The position numbers were made by a program, and so were the translations under genes. Positions 10,181-18,885 of a stretch of DNA of 56,611 nucleotides are shown one piece after another. Source of the stretch: an uncultured Wohlfahrtiimonas sp. (lineage in GTDB: Bacteria > Pseudomonadota > Gammaproteobacteria > Cardiobacteriales > Wohlfahrtiimonadaceae); the NCBI GenBank assembly GCA_947630895.1, contig CANRJJ010000004.1, forward strand, positions 1 through 56,611, read 5' to 3'. Below the pieces are notes generated by a model. It ran no database searches and was not told where the DNA came from. It worked only from the letters and a program-made list of their open reading frames with translations. How positions within the stretch are numbered: position 1 is the first letter of the stretch; each line of letters begins with the position of its first letter.

Positions 10181-10573
10181 TTATTTTTTTAGTTGTTTGC
10201 GTGATTGGATGGTGAATACTGCGCCAATGAAAAATATGATTAATCCGATAAATAATACAATATAAAATGCCCATTGTAACAAAGGTGACACATATTCTAG
10301 TTTGTCATAGTCATCGGTTGGGAATCTCACTTGAAGCTGGCTATCAACGGGATGTTTTGCTTCATCAAAGGTTGATGTCATTTTGTAAGTAATTTGCACA
10401 TTCGGCGAAGCTGCGAAACGAATGAGTGGATACGCTTTATCATCGTAGCTAATGATGGTCGCCGTTGTGTATTGAAGCTTTGTGTCCATGTAGACAAAGT
10501 AGCCTGCGCTCAGTACTAATGCTGCACCTAATAAACGAAACAAACGTGCGAAAAATGCTTTATTTTTAAACAT
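10181..10573 (-). CDS. DUF3592-like small membrane protein
   Basis: A 130-residue protein with two membrane segments (about 11-27 and 98-119) around an extracytoplasmic loop of roughly 70 residues. The layout and the loop (TATIISYDDKAYPLIRF, then a VQITYKMTS strand) resemble DUF3592 proteins, which have no known function; this is a resemblance judged by eye. It lies 9 nt downstream of the ABC-F gene and 13 nt upstream of telA in the same direction, so it probably works with the TelA-XpaC pair as a membrane partner. Confidence 0.65.
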   Translation of the reverse strand: MFKNKAFFARLFRLLGAALVLSAGYFVYMDTKLQYTTATIISYDDKAYPLIRFAASPNVQITYKMTSTFDEAKHPVDSQLQVRFPTDDYDKLEYVSPLLQWAFYIVLFIGLIIFFIGAVFTIQSRKQLKK

Positions 10574-10582
10574 GCGAATCTC

Positions 10583-12499
10583 CTATATTGCGAGTTGCTG
10601 TTGAATGGTTTCAATTTCATCATTGGCCATTAACCAAGACTCTTCGATATTGGCAAGATCATTATTCAATTGATCTTTTTGGTCATTCAGCTTTTGAATT
10701 TCAGCATGAGATTTAGAAGTATAAGTTTCGCTATCTCCTAATATTTCATCCAATTGCTGAATTTTATCTTCAATTTTTGGAATCTCTTTTTCAAATTTTT
10801 CGATATCGCGCTCAAGCTTTTTCAAACGTGAATTTAAGTTTTTGCGCTCATTGAAATCTAATTTTGGCGCATCATTATTTGCAACCGTAGTTGTAGAGGT
10901 GGATTTGTTGGCTTCCTTAGATGCAGAGCGAGCCTCTGAAACCAAAGTGCGATAGCTTTCTAGATCACCATCATACAATTCAAATCGATGATTGCTCACG
11001 ATCGCGAACTGATCACAACACATTTCTAGCAAAGATGCATCATGGGATACGATCACAACACCGCCTTCAAACTCTTGAAGTGCCATTGCGATGGCTTCAC
11101 GCATTTCTAAATCTAAATGGTTCGTAGGTTCATCAAGCAGTAATAAGTTCGGTTTTTGATAAACGATCATCGCTAGCGCTAAGCGAGCTTTTTCACCACC
11201 AGAGAAGCGTTCAATGCTTTCTAAAGCTTTTTCACCGTGGAAATCAAAGCGACCCAAGAAATTGCGAATGTCTTGCGTACTGATTAATGGGTCTAAAGAT
11301 TGAATGTGCCACATTGGCGATTCAGTAATGGTTAAATATTCAAGTTGATGCTGTGCAAAGTAACCAATCTTTAAAAATTCCGATGCAGTGTAATCACCTT
11401 TTTCAATAGTTAATTCACCAGCAATCGCTTTGATTAAAGTTGATTTACCTTCACCATTTTTACCCAATAAACCCAAGCGAGTATCAGGCGTTAATGTCAT
11501 TTGAACTTTTTCTAAGATCGGCTTATTAGGCTCATAGCCAATGCTGACATTATCGAATGTTAATAAAGGATCAGGAATGCGATCAGGTTTTAGAAATGAG
11601 AAATGAAATTCATTTGTTGCAACAATAGGTGCAATGTCTGCAAGTTTTGACAATGCTTTAACACGGCTTTGTGCTTGTTTTGCTTTTGTGGCTTTTGCAC
11701 CAAAACGGCGAATAAAGTTTTCTAAGTGAGCTTTGGTTTTCTCATTTTTTTCATACATTGCTTGTTGAAGCGCTAATTTTTCAGCACGCAAGCGTTGGAA
11801 GTCATCGTAGCCACCTTTGTATAAAATGGCGCGTTGATTTTCTAAGTGCAAAATGTAGTTACAAGTATGATTTAAGAACTCTTTGTCATGAGAAATAATG
11901 ATCAAAATGCCCTGATAGCTTTTTAACCAATTTTCTAGCCAAACAACCGTTTCAAAGTCCAAGTGGTTCGTCGGTTCATCGAGCAGTAAAATATCTGAAC
12001 GACACATTAATGCTTTTGCGATGTTTAAACGCATGCGCCAGCCACCTGAGAAGTTTTTTACTGATTTGGTGATGTCATTATGTTCAAATCCTAATCCCAT
12101 CAATAATGCTGAAGCTCTGCTGTCAGCACGATAGCCATCGATGCGATCTAACTCTTGATGAATTCTACTGATTTCTAATCCATCATTCTTTTCTAGGGCA
12201 ATCACTTCTGCTTTGCGCAGGGCGATTAGCTCTGTATCACCTGATAAAACATAATCAAAAGCTGATTGATCAATGTTAGTGATCTCTTGTTCTACATGAG
12301 CAATTTGCAAATGTGGCTGAATGTGCATAGAACCTTTATCAGATTCATAATTACCCAAAATCATATTGAATAATGAAGTTTTGCCTGTACCATTTTTGCC
12401 CACAAGGCCAACGTGCATTTTGTTGTGAATTTGTGTGGAGAAGTCTTCGATTAAAACTTTTGTGCCAACGCGGAGCGTGATTTGATTAAATTCGATCAT
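10583..12499 (-). CDS. yheS: ABC-F family ATPase YheS
   Basis: Soluble twin-ATPase ABC-F protein of 638 residues, matching YheS (637 in E. coli). ABC-F proteins bind the ribosomal E site and relieve stalled translation. Both cassettes are complete: Walker A GKNGTGKTS near 35-43 and GKNGEGKST near 346-354; signatures FSGGWRMRLN and FSGGEKARLA; Walker B LLLDEPTNHLD in both halves. The arginine- and lysine-rich linker between the cassettes (about 245-285) and the C-terminal coiled coil (about 560-635) are typical. There are no membrane segments, so it is not a transporter. It follows folP by 10 nt and precedes the DUF3592-like gene by 9 nt. Confidence 0.93.
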   Translation of the reverse strand: MIEFNQITLRVGTKVLIEDFSTQIHNKMHVGLVGKNGTGKTSLFNMILGNYESDKGSMHIQPHLQIAHVEQEITNIDQSAFDYVLSGDTELIALRKAEVIALEKNDGLEISRIHQELDRIDGYRADSRASALLMGLGFEHNDITKSVKNFSGGWRMRLNIAKALMCRSDILLLDEPTNHLDFETVVWLENWLKSYQGILIIISHDKEFLNHTCNYILHLENQRAILYKGGYDDFQRLRAEKLALQQAMYEKNEKTKAHLENFIRRFGAKATKAKQAQSRVKALSKLADIAPIVATNEFHFSFLKPDRIPDPLLTFDNVSIGYEPNKPILEKVQMTLTPDTRLGLLGKNGEGKSTLIKAIAGELTIEKGDYTASEFLKIGYFAQHQLEYLTITESPMWHIQSLDPLISTQDIRNFLGRFDFHGEKALESIERFSGGEKARLALAMIVYQKPNLLLLDEPTNHLDLEMREAIAMALQEFEGGVVIVSHDASLLEMCCDQFAIVSNHRFELYDGDLESYRTLVSEARSASKEANKSTSTTTVANNDAPKLDFNERKNLNSRLKKLERDIEKFEKEIPKIEDKIQQLDEILGDSETYTSKSHAEIQKLNDQKDQLNNDLANIEESWLMANDEIETIQQQLAI

Positions 12500-12509
12500 A
12501 TTTCAATAT

Positions 12510-13337
12510 TTAAGAGGAGAGTTTGTGCCAGAAAAGGAATGCTTCATTGCTTGATTTCACATCATGTACGCGGAATATTTTTGCGCCTTTTTGTAAACAC
12601 CAAAGTTCAGATGCAACATTGCCGATAGTGCGTTGTTTAGCGACATCAACATTGGTTAAATGACCAATCAAACGTTTGCGAGATAAGCCAATTAACAGCG
12701 GATAAGGTAGGGCAGATAAGCGATCTAATTGCTGTAAAAGTTCGATTTGCTCATCGATGGTTTTACCAAAGCCAAAGCCAGGATCCATAATGAGTCGATC
12801 TGAGTGAATGCCTGCTTTAGCAAACGTTTCTGCGCGCTCGATAAAGAAGTCAGCAATGCTTTGTGTAATGTCATCATGTTCAGTATCTACATGCATGCTT
12901 TCAATCGGATTATCCAAATGCATCACAACTAAATCGACATTGCTATCTTTTACAGCATTGATTGCGGCTTCGCTTCTAAAACCATTAATGTCATTGATAA
13001 TATCTACGCCTAAATCAACCATTGCTGCCATAGTTTCAGGATGATAAGTATCGATAGAAATGAGCGCATTAAGACCTTTAGTGAGTGATTGAACGATTGG
13101 TGTCAATCGAGCAATTTCTTCATCAGGTGTAATGAGCTGAGCTTTTGGATTGGAAGATTCAGCACCAATGTCAATAATGGTTGCGCCTTCGGCTACCATT
13201 TCGTGAGCGCGAGCGATCGCAATGTTTGGATCAAAAAAATCACCACCATCAGAAAAAGAGTTTGGTGTTGCGTTTAAAATTCCCATAATAATTGGGAAGG
13301 GATTATTTAAGAGTTGTTTCAAAGTTGGTTTATTCAT
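12510..13337 (-). CDS. folP: Dihydropteroate synthase, with an atypical substrate loop
   Basis: FolP condenses p-aminobenzoate with 6-hydroxymethyl-dihydropterin pyrophosphate in folate synthesis and is the sulfonamide target. I start at the ATG at 13337 (275 residues); a TTG at 13346 is possible but worse. Conserved: MGILNATPNSFSDGG at 18-32, INDINGF, MH, DPGFGFGK, GLSRKRLIG and the terminal RVHD. Odd: loop 2, normally GGESTRPGA, reads GAESSNPKA at 58-66, replacing Thr62, Arg63 and Gly65 of E. coli numbering. The next part, TPDEEIARLTP, and IDTYHPET resemble Sul enzymes. A terminator-like hairpin lies immediately upstream; yheS follows by 10 nt. Confidence 0.93.
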   Translation of the reverse strand: MNKPTLKQLLNNPFPIIMGILNATPNSFSDGGDFFDPNIAIARAHEMVAEGATIIDIGAESSNPKAQLITPDEEIARLTPIVQSLTKGLNALISIDTYHPETMAAMVDLGVDIINDINGFRSEAAINAVKDSNVDLVVMHLDNPIESMHVDTEHDDITQSIADFFIERAETFAKAGIHSDRLIMDPGFGFGKTIDEQIELLQQLDRLSALPYPLLIGLSRKRLIGHLTNVDVAKQRTIGNVASELWCLQKGAKIFRVHDVKSSNEAFLFWHKLSS

Positions 13338-13344
13338 ATCTTTC

Positions 13345-13379
13345 AAAAAAGATGACCTTCTATGTTGGCATAGAAGGTC
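13345..13379 (-). terminator. Terminator-like hairpin between hemY and folP
   Basis: An 11-bp perfect stem (13354-13364 with 13369-13379, loop of 4) followed on the minus strand by six thymines. It lies after the hemY stop and ends within 10 nt of the folP start, so it either separates the haem and folate units or lets only part of the transcript through. Confidence 0.82.
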
Positions 13380-13400
13380 AAGCTTTATCCATATTAACGG

Positions 13401-14705
13401 TTACTTAACTTGTTCATCTTCAATTGTTTCTGGTAAGGCTTCATGCGTATGATCTAGCACTTCTCCTTCCACTTGTAATAGTTCAGCAGAAGGTTTTGCA
13501 TAAGAAAGTTTGCCAGCTTCTTTAAATGCCAAAGCGGATCTTTCGTATTCACCTTTTTCTAAGAGAATTTCAGCCAATAAGTGATGAACTTCAGGAATTT
13601 GATCATCAATCGTAAGGGCTTGTTGTAAATACTCTAAAGAATTTTCTAATTGCTTAGTTTGGTAATATAAACGAGCAACAGCAAGCGCAGCATAAGCACT
13701 TTCAGGATGCTGTTTAGCAAAGCTTTTTGCGTGTTTAATATAGCTATTAAAGTCACCTTTGTATAAATGACCATAAGCTGTAATCACTAAATCATTCCAA
13801 TCTTTTTTCAAAGAGTAGCGCAATGCTTCTTCAGCTTCGGCAACTTCACCTGCGTATAGTAGTTTTTCAGCATAGTTTACAACCACGCTCGGTACGACTT
13901 TGATGTTGTTAGGAATGTGTGCCCACAAAGCTTTAAGCTCATAACCTTCGTGTTTTTCACCAATGTGATCAATCAATGTGACATACAGTTCAGGTTCAAC
14001 TTCAAGGCGTTCATTTTTTGGCAGTGATTTATGTAAAGCAGGCATGATTTTTAATAATTCATCATACAATCCTTGCTTTTCATACGATTTAGCCAAAGCT
14101 GATAACACGCGATGATGATCACCTTTGCTTTTTCTAGTGCGTTCTAAAACAGTTTGTGCTTTTTCATGCTCGCCCCACTGATTGAGCAATTCACCGATCA
14201 TAATGCCTGAATGTAGGCGGTTATGATGATCTTCGGCAGTTTCTACTGCACGCAAATATTGATCGCGCAATTCAGGCTTGCCTTGCATGTGTGCCGCACG
14301 CGCAGCACCGATGTAACTAAAGCTTGGATTCGCGCTATTTTTCACTGCTGATAAGTGTAGAGCTTCGGCTAATTCAGGTTTATTTTCTAATAAAGCCAAT
14401 TCAGCACGCGCAACTTTACGACTTGCACTTTTTTCACTGCGAGCTTCAGCAGAACGTTTTAGGAATTGTGGTAAGCCTAATACTTTGAATAAGAAGCGCA
14501 GAACCACATAAGCCAAAACAAACAGTAATAATCCACCAAAAACGAAGCCAGAAAGCGTCATCATTAATGTGAATTTTTTCTGTGTGATGATGTTATGTCC
14601 GCTGATAATCACCATGCCTGGATCATCTTTCACCAAAAAATATAGCAAGAGAGGAATGGCAAATAAGACTAAAAAGTAGGCGGAGGCTTTGATTAAACGG
14701 ATCAT
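13401..14705 (-). CDS. hemY: HemY, membrane-anchored TPR protein of haem biosynthesis locus
   Basis: HemY of the enterobacterial type: two N-terminal membrane helices (about 7-25 and 44-67) followed by tetratricopeptide-like helical repeats. It is always found with hemC, hemD and hemX; it is not the Bacillus HemY protoporphyrinogen oxidase and its exact role in haem synthesis is not settled. The 434 residues include TPR-type blocks around 195-235 and 320-390, and a short acidic tail. The start codon overlaps the stop of the hemD-hemX gene by 4 nt, indicating translational coupling. Confidence 0.92.
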   Translation of the reverse strand: MIRLIKASAYFLVLFAIPLLLYFLVKDDPGMVIISGHNIITQKKFTLMMTLSGFVFGGLLLFVLAYVVLRFLFKVLGLPQFLKRSAEARSEKSASRKVARAELALLENKPELAEALHLSAVKNSANPSFSYIGAARAAHMQGKPELRDQYLRAVETAEDHHNRLHSGIMIGELLNQWGEHEKAQTVLERTRKSKGDHHRVLSALAKSYEKQGLYDELLKIMPALHKSLPKNERLEVEPELYVTLIDHIGEKHEGYELKALWAHIPNNIKVVPSVVVNYAEKLLYAGEVAEAEEALRYSLKKDWNDLVITAYGHLYKGDFNSYIKHAKSFAKQHPESAYAALAVARLYYQTKQLENSLEYLQQALTIDDQIPEVHHLLAEILLEKGEYERSALAFKEAGKLSYAKPSAELLQVEGEVLDHTHEALPETIEDEQVK

Positions 14706-16969
14706 AAACCTTCTCCTCTATAGTTCAACATAGAAGCATCAAATGATTTCAAAATAGGCGTGATATTTAAATCATCTGTAGTTAAATTAACGTTTAAAAG
14801 CTCATTAATGGCCGCCAAAACTTGATGATATTTTTCATCATTTGGGCTGAAATAATTTGTTAACAATGTGCGCGCAGCTTTGAGTGATTCTTGATACGTT
14901 TGCGCTTGATTTTGTAACAATGCCAAGCGAGCTGTTGCCAATTGTAATTGAATGTTTTGTTTCAATAATGACTCATCAGTAATCGACATTAATTCAGGAG
15001 CAGGTGTACGCTCTTGAGTCACGATAAATACGGGCTTGATTTTATCGACAGCTTTTTGGTACCAAGGTGCAGCATCTGGGTCAGTAGCAGATTTTTTATT
15101 GTTAATTTCATTTTGGAATGTATTTTTTAAATCACCTAAAATGTCATCTGATTTTGTATCAATCGATGGGATCAATTCAGAGATTTTTTGAATGCGAGCA
15201 GCACATTCTTCATGATCGATTGTAGGAATATTTTTAAGCTTAACGATCTCACTTTGAATGAGGTTATTAGTTTCGCTGAATTTTGCATTAGCGGTTGCCA
15301 TTAAGCGTTCACTTGCTTCGCTCAAAATTTTGCTAGCTTCAGAAGTATCATTTTCAAACATCAATTTGAAATTAGCGAGTCTTAATAAGTATTTTGCTTG
15401 GCTGAGATTCAATAGATCTAAATCTGTTGATGCTGAAAGACGTGCTTCCAATGCCGTTAATGAGGCAATCTTACTATTAATCTCCACCAATTGTGATGTC
15501 AGGCGATTTTGTGTTTTAACAGCATCATTTTGTACGTCATTGGCTGTTTTGCCAATTTGGTTAATGGATTGGTCTAAATTAGTGACAATTTTTTCAAACT
15601 CATTCAAATGATCTTTTAATTGATTGTATCGAGTGAGGGAAGTGCCATTGTCTGCTTGTAGATTATTAAGAGATGCATCTAAAGTTGAAAGACGATCTTG
15701 CAGTGCTAAAACTGATTGTTGATTTTTCTTTTGAGCATCAGCCAAATCAGTAAAGTCAGAAGATTGGCCACGTTCTGCATCCACTGATTTTTTGAATGAT
15801 GCTAATGATTGAGTCAAAGACTCAATTTGAGTATTTTGCTGTTTAATTTGCTCAGTGAGATTGCGTTGCATGTCTTGAGCATTAGTGCCTTCCTGAGAAG
15901 ATTGTAAAAATGCAAAAGCACCAATTCCAATGCCGACAATGCCTAACGCAAGCGCAATATAAGATAATGAGTGATTTGGTTTCTGAGGAGTAGGCTGCTC
16001 TGAATACTCTATTTTTTTATGTTCAGGCTCAGGATTGATCTCTTCAACAGTTGTAACAGGTTCTTCTGGAATTTCTGGATTATCTTTATTGTTCGATTGT
16101 GTCATGGATGAATCCTCTAAATGTGAATCTATATTAGACAAGGTTAGTTCTGGACTAACTTCTACGAGTTTTTGCCAAAGATCTGTGCTGACAGCAGATT
16201 TTGCAATATATACTTTTTGATAACCTAGTTGAGTAACAAATGTTGCCAATCTTTCGCTGGCAACAATTAAAGTGTGTTCGAATGCTTTGGTATCTTGCTC
16301 AATTGCAACTTGGTGGTATGCACCAAAAGCTTCTTGGCTAGAAACGAAAATCACTAAAGGATGATTTTGGCTATATTCAACGGCTTTGGTGATATCAATA
16401 TTTTGTACAGGTACGCGGCGATAAACATCTACATAGTGTGCATTAGCATCTTGAGCGTTCATGGCATTTTCGAGTAATCTTCTACCACCTTCACCACTAA
16501 AAATTGAAACTTTTTGATTCGTTAAATCAATGGATTGAAGGGCTTCTAATAATTTTTCAGTTGTGTAGGGCTTCTCACCTTGAATAATTTCTGCGGTGGT
16601 TAACTGTTTGAGTAATTTTGTAGTGCCAGAGCCAATTGAAATGCATGGCTTATTATCACTAAAATTAATCCCAAATTTTAATGCATACTCAACAGAGTTT
16701 GGGCTTGTGAAAGCCCAATAATCAGCATCGTCTGCAATTTCTGTACACTCTTTACGAGCCAATTCAGGATCGATAGGATCCTGAATTTCAATGCATGGAA
16801 CAGAGAATGCTGTGCCATTATTTTTTTGAATGGCTTGAATCAGAAATTCAGACTGTTCTTTAGGGCGCGTAATGACAACGCCGATTTGATTTAAATCGAC
16901 GATGTCATTGGTGCTATTAACAGAGTTGGTATTAGTAATATGGCTATTTTTTTTAGATTTTTTCGCCAT
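14702..16969 (-). CDS. hemDX: Fused uroporphyrinogen-III synthase (HemD) and HemX membrane protein
   Basis: One 755-residue frame joins two normally separate proteins. Residues about 29-270 are HemD, which cyclises hydroxymethylbilane to uroporphyrinogen III: it begins GVVITRPKEQSEFL and contains the TSPNSVEYAL block. A basic 28-residue N-terminal extension precedes it. Residues from about 289 are HemX: an acidic proline-rich stretch, one membrane helix (335-356), a long coiled coil (about 360-480) and a periplasmic C-terminal domain. At the junction, an internal ATG (Met289, at 16105) has AGAGGA 7 nt upstream, so separate HemX may also be made. The start overlaps hemC by 17 nt; the stop overlaps hemY by 4 nt. 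Confidence 0.93.
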   Translation of the reverse strand: MAKKSKKNSHITNTNSVNSTNDIVDLNQIGVVITRPKEQSEFLIQAIQKNNGTAFSVPCIEIQDPIDPELARKECTEIADDADYWAFTSPNSVEYALKFGINFSDNKPCISIGSGTTKLLKQLTTAEIIQGEKPYTTEKLLEALQSIDLTNQKVSIFSGEGGRRLLENAMNAQDANAHYVDVYRRVPVQNIDITKAVEYSQNHPLVIFVSSQEAFGAYHQVAIEQDTKAFEHTLIVASERLATFVTQLGYQKVYIAKSAVSTDLWQKLVEVSPELTLSNIDSHLEDSSMTQSNNKDNPEIPEEPVTTVEEINPEPEHKKIEYSEQPTPQKPNHSLSYIALALGIVGIGIGAFAFLQSSQEGTNAQDMQRNLTEQIKQQNTQIESLTQSLASFKKSVDAERGQSSDFTDLADAQKKNQQSVLALQDRLSTLDASLNNLQADNGTSLTRYNQLKDHLNEFEKIVTNLDQSINQIGKTANDVQNDAVKTQNRLTSQLVEINSKIASLTALEARLSASTDLDLLNLSQAKYLLRLANFKLMFENDTSEASKILSEASERLMATANAKFSETNNLIQSEIVKLKNIPTIDHEECAARIQKISELIPSIDTKSDDILGDLKNTFQNEINNKKSATDPDAAPWYQKAVDKIKPVFIVTQERTPAPELMSITDESLLKQNIQLQLATARLALLQNQAQTYQESLKAARTLLTNYFSPNDEKYHQVLAAINELLNVNLTTDDLNITPILKSFDASMLNYRGEGL
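16103..16118 (-). promoter_or_regulatory. Internal ribosome binding site and ATG at the HemD/HemX junction
   Basis: On the minus strand, AGAGGA (16118-16113) is 7 nt before an in-frame ATG (16105-16103) coding for Met289 of the fusion. The peptide from this ATG starts MTQSNNKD and leads directly into the HemX linker and membrane helix, as a free HemX would. Confidence 0.6.
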
Positions 16970-17894
16970 AAATACTCCTTAAAAAGGCATCCGCACCTTT
17001 ATTAAGTAAATCTTGTGCTAAGCGTTGGCCGATGTTTTGTGCATCTAATGGATCGCCAATGATTTCTGAAAACAAGATTTCATTGGTTTCGATGTTGCCA
17101 ACTAGGCCACGCATCCATAAACCTTCATCTGTTAATTCAGCATAACCTGCGATAGGTGCTTGGCATCCGCCGTTTAAAGTTGCATTGAATGAGCGTTCAG
17201 CTGAAACACGGATTGCTGTTTCATCATCATTTAATGATGCAATAATTTTTCTCACTTCAGCATTATCTTTGTGACATTCAATACCGATAGCACCTTGACC
17301 AACGGCTGGTAAAGAAAGATCTTGAGAGATTTCTTCGCTGATACGATGATCAAAGCCTAAACGTTTTAAGCCCGCAGTTGCCAAGATAATTGCATCAAAC
17401 TCACCTGCATCTAATTTTGCTAAGCGAGTATTCACATTTCCGCGTAAATCTTTCAATTGTAAGTCAGGGCGAATGGCTAAAAGTTGAACTCTACGACGCA
17501 ATGAACAAGAACCGACAACAGCATTTTGAGGCAATGTTTTGATGGTGTAGTTGTGATTGCTCACTAAAGCATCACGAGGATCTTCACGATTTAATACCAC
17601 TGGAACGATTAAATTGTCAGGCAATTCTTTAGCCATCGGAACATCTTTCATAGAGTGAACGGCGATATCAGCGCGACCATCTAAAATAGCAACTTCTAAT
17701 TCTTTAATGAACAAACCTTTGCCGCCAATTTTACTCAACGGAGAGGAAAGGAGTTGATCTCCTTTTGTTGTCATACCAAGTAATTTTACTTCTAAATCAG
17801 GATAAAATTCGAGAATTCTACTTTTCACATGTTCAGCCTGCCAAAGTGCTAAAGGGCTTTCTCGAGTTGCAATTGTTAGGGTTTTTAAGGACAT
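16953..17894 (-). CDS. hemC: Porphobilinogen deaminase (hydroxymethylbilane synthase)
   Basis: HemC polymerises four porphobilinogens into hydroxymethylbilane, the substrate of the HemD domain encoded next. At 313 residues it has normal length. Seen: the N-terminal IATRESPLALWQA at 8-20, the catalytic Asp in GRADIAVHSMKDVP at 73-86, basic substrate-binding SLRRRVQL at 131-138, and the cofactor cysteine in NGGCQAPIAGY (Cys244, E. coli Cys242), which carries the dipyrromethane. It is first in the hemC-hemDX-hemY unit; its end overlaps the next start by 17 nt. Its promoter must be in 17895-18019, divergent from the small lipoprotein gene. Confidence 0.97.
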   Translation of the reverse strand: MSLKTLTIATRESPLALWQAEHVKSRILEFYPDLEVKLLGMTTKGDQLLSSPLSKIGGKGLFIKELEVAILDGRADIAVHSMKDVPMAKELPDNLIVPVVLNREDPRDALVSNHNYTIKTLPQNAVVGSCSLRRRVQLLAIRPDLQLKDLRGNVNTRLAKLDAGEFDAIILATAGLKRLGFDHRISEEISQDLSLPAVGQGAIGIECHKDNAEVRKIIASLNDDETAIRVSAERSFNATLNGGCQAPIAGYAELTDEGLWMRGLVGNIETNEILFSEIIGDPLDAQNIGQRLAQDLLNKGADAFLRSIYGEKI

Positions 17895-18019
17895 CTCACA
17901 TTCTCATCATATAAATTGTATAACCCGAATAGAATACAATAATTGGGATAAAACTTATAGCCATTAGTTATACAATGGGCAATGCTGAGTTTTTTTGAAA
18001 GAAAATTAGGAGAAAAATT

Positions 18020-18187
18020 ATGCGAAAATATTACAAAAATACTGTGCTATTGATTTTTGCAATCATTCTTGTGGGTTGTGCTTCTAATAGTGGAAAGATG
18101 AATAGAACGTCCAACATTAATGCAAGTGGCGGCAGTGAAAGAGAGATTTATGGTAGCATTCGTATGGGCGGTTCTTACAATTTATAG
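18020..18187 (+). CDS. Small lipoprotein (55 residues), unknown function
   Basis: A short gene with a clear ribosome binding site (AGGAG 7 nt before the ATG). The product starts with a basic Lys/Arg/Tyr segment and a hydrophobic core, then a lipobox LVGC with Cys20, so the mature lipoprotein would be only 36 residues, rich in Ser, Gly and Asn. The residue after the cysteine is Ala and the next Ser, so no inner-membrane retention signal is evident and outer-membrane sorting is likely. I recognise no family. The stop is 12 nt before cmk, suggesting co-transcription. Confidence 0.72.
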   Translation: MRKYYKNTVLLIFAIILVGCASNSGKMNRTSNINASGGSEREIYGSIRMGGSYNL

Positions 18188-18199
18188 AAGGAGTACTGG

Positions 18200-18880
18200 A
18201 TGAGTATCCCAGTCATAACGGTTGATGGTCCTGGTGGTGTAGGTAAGGGAACATTGACTTTAAAATTATCTCAAAAACTAGGTTGGCATCTGTTGGATTC
18301 AGGTGCTATTTATCGTGCTTATGCTATTTTTTCTTTGGATAGACATTTAGACTTAGAAAATGAGGATGCATTGATTGCTGAAGTTGCTGAGTTTGAAATG
18401 AATGCGAAAGTGGAAAATGAAAAAGTACAATTCTATGTTTGCGGTGAAAATATTACTCATCGTTTAAGATTGGAAGAAACGGGTAGCAGTGCATCAATTA
18501 TTGCAAAGCATCCAAAGATTCGTGAAGCGCTGTTTCATTATCAGCGCGAGAGCGCAATCGCTCCAGGTTTAGTAGCAGATGGAAGAGATATGGGAACAGT
18601 CGTTTTTCCTGAGTCACCACTGAAAATATTCTTAACTGCTAGTGCCGAAGTTAGAGCTGAAAGAAGACATAAGGAGTTGATTGATCTTGGAGAATCTGTT
18701 AATATTGCGCAGATTTTGAGTGAGATACAAACGAGAGATGACCGAGATCGTAATAGATCAGTTGCTCCATTAGTTCCAGCTCATGATGCTGTAATCATCG
18801 ATACCTCTGAAAGTACGAGGGAAGATGTGTTTAATCAAGTTTGGCAGTTATTGTTAGACAGAAAATTAATTGCAGTATGA
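18200..18880 (+). CDS. cmk: Cytidylate kinase
   Basis: Cmk phosphorylates CMP and dCMP using ATP. At 226 residues it matches the E. coli enzyme. The P-loop is GPGGVGKGT at about 10-18; the NMP-binding insert and the RDMGTVVFP block (about 134-142), followed by the lid with RRHKEL, are all present. The gene lies upstream of rpsA as in most gammaproteobacteria, but aroA is absent and the gene before it is a small lipoprotein. GGAG lies shortly before the ATG. A terminator-like hairpin separates it from rpsA. Confidence 0.97.
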   Translation: MSIPVITVDGPGGVGKGTLTLKLSQKLGWHLLDSGAIYRAYAIFSLDRHLDLENEDALIAEVAEFEMNAKVENEKVQFYVCGENITHRLRLEETGSSASIIAKHPKIREALFHYQRESAIAPGLVADGRDMGTVVFPESPLKIFLTASAEVRAERRHKELIDLGESVNIAQILSEIQTRDDRDRNRSVAPLVPAHDAVIIDTSESTREDVFNQVWQLLLDRKLIAV

Positions 18881-18885
18881 CCGGT

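Noticed and set aside
15258-15611. Plus-strand frame of 117 residues opposite hemDX
   Set aside because: Antisense shadow of the HemX coiled coil; no family resemblance or translation signal.
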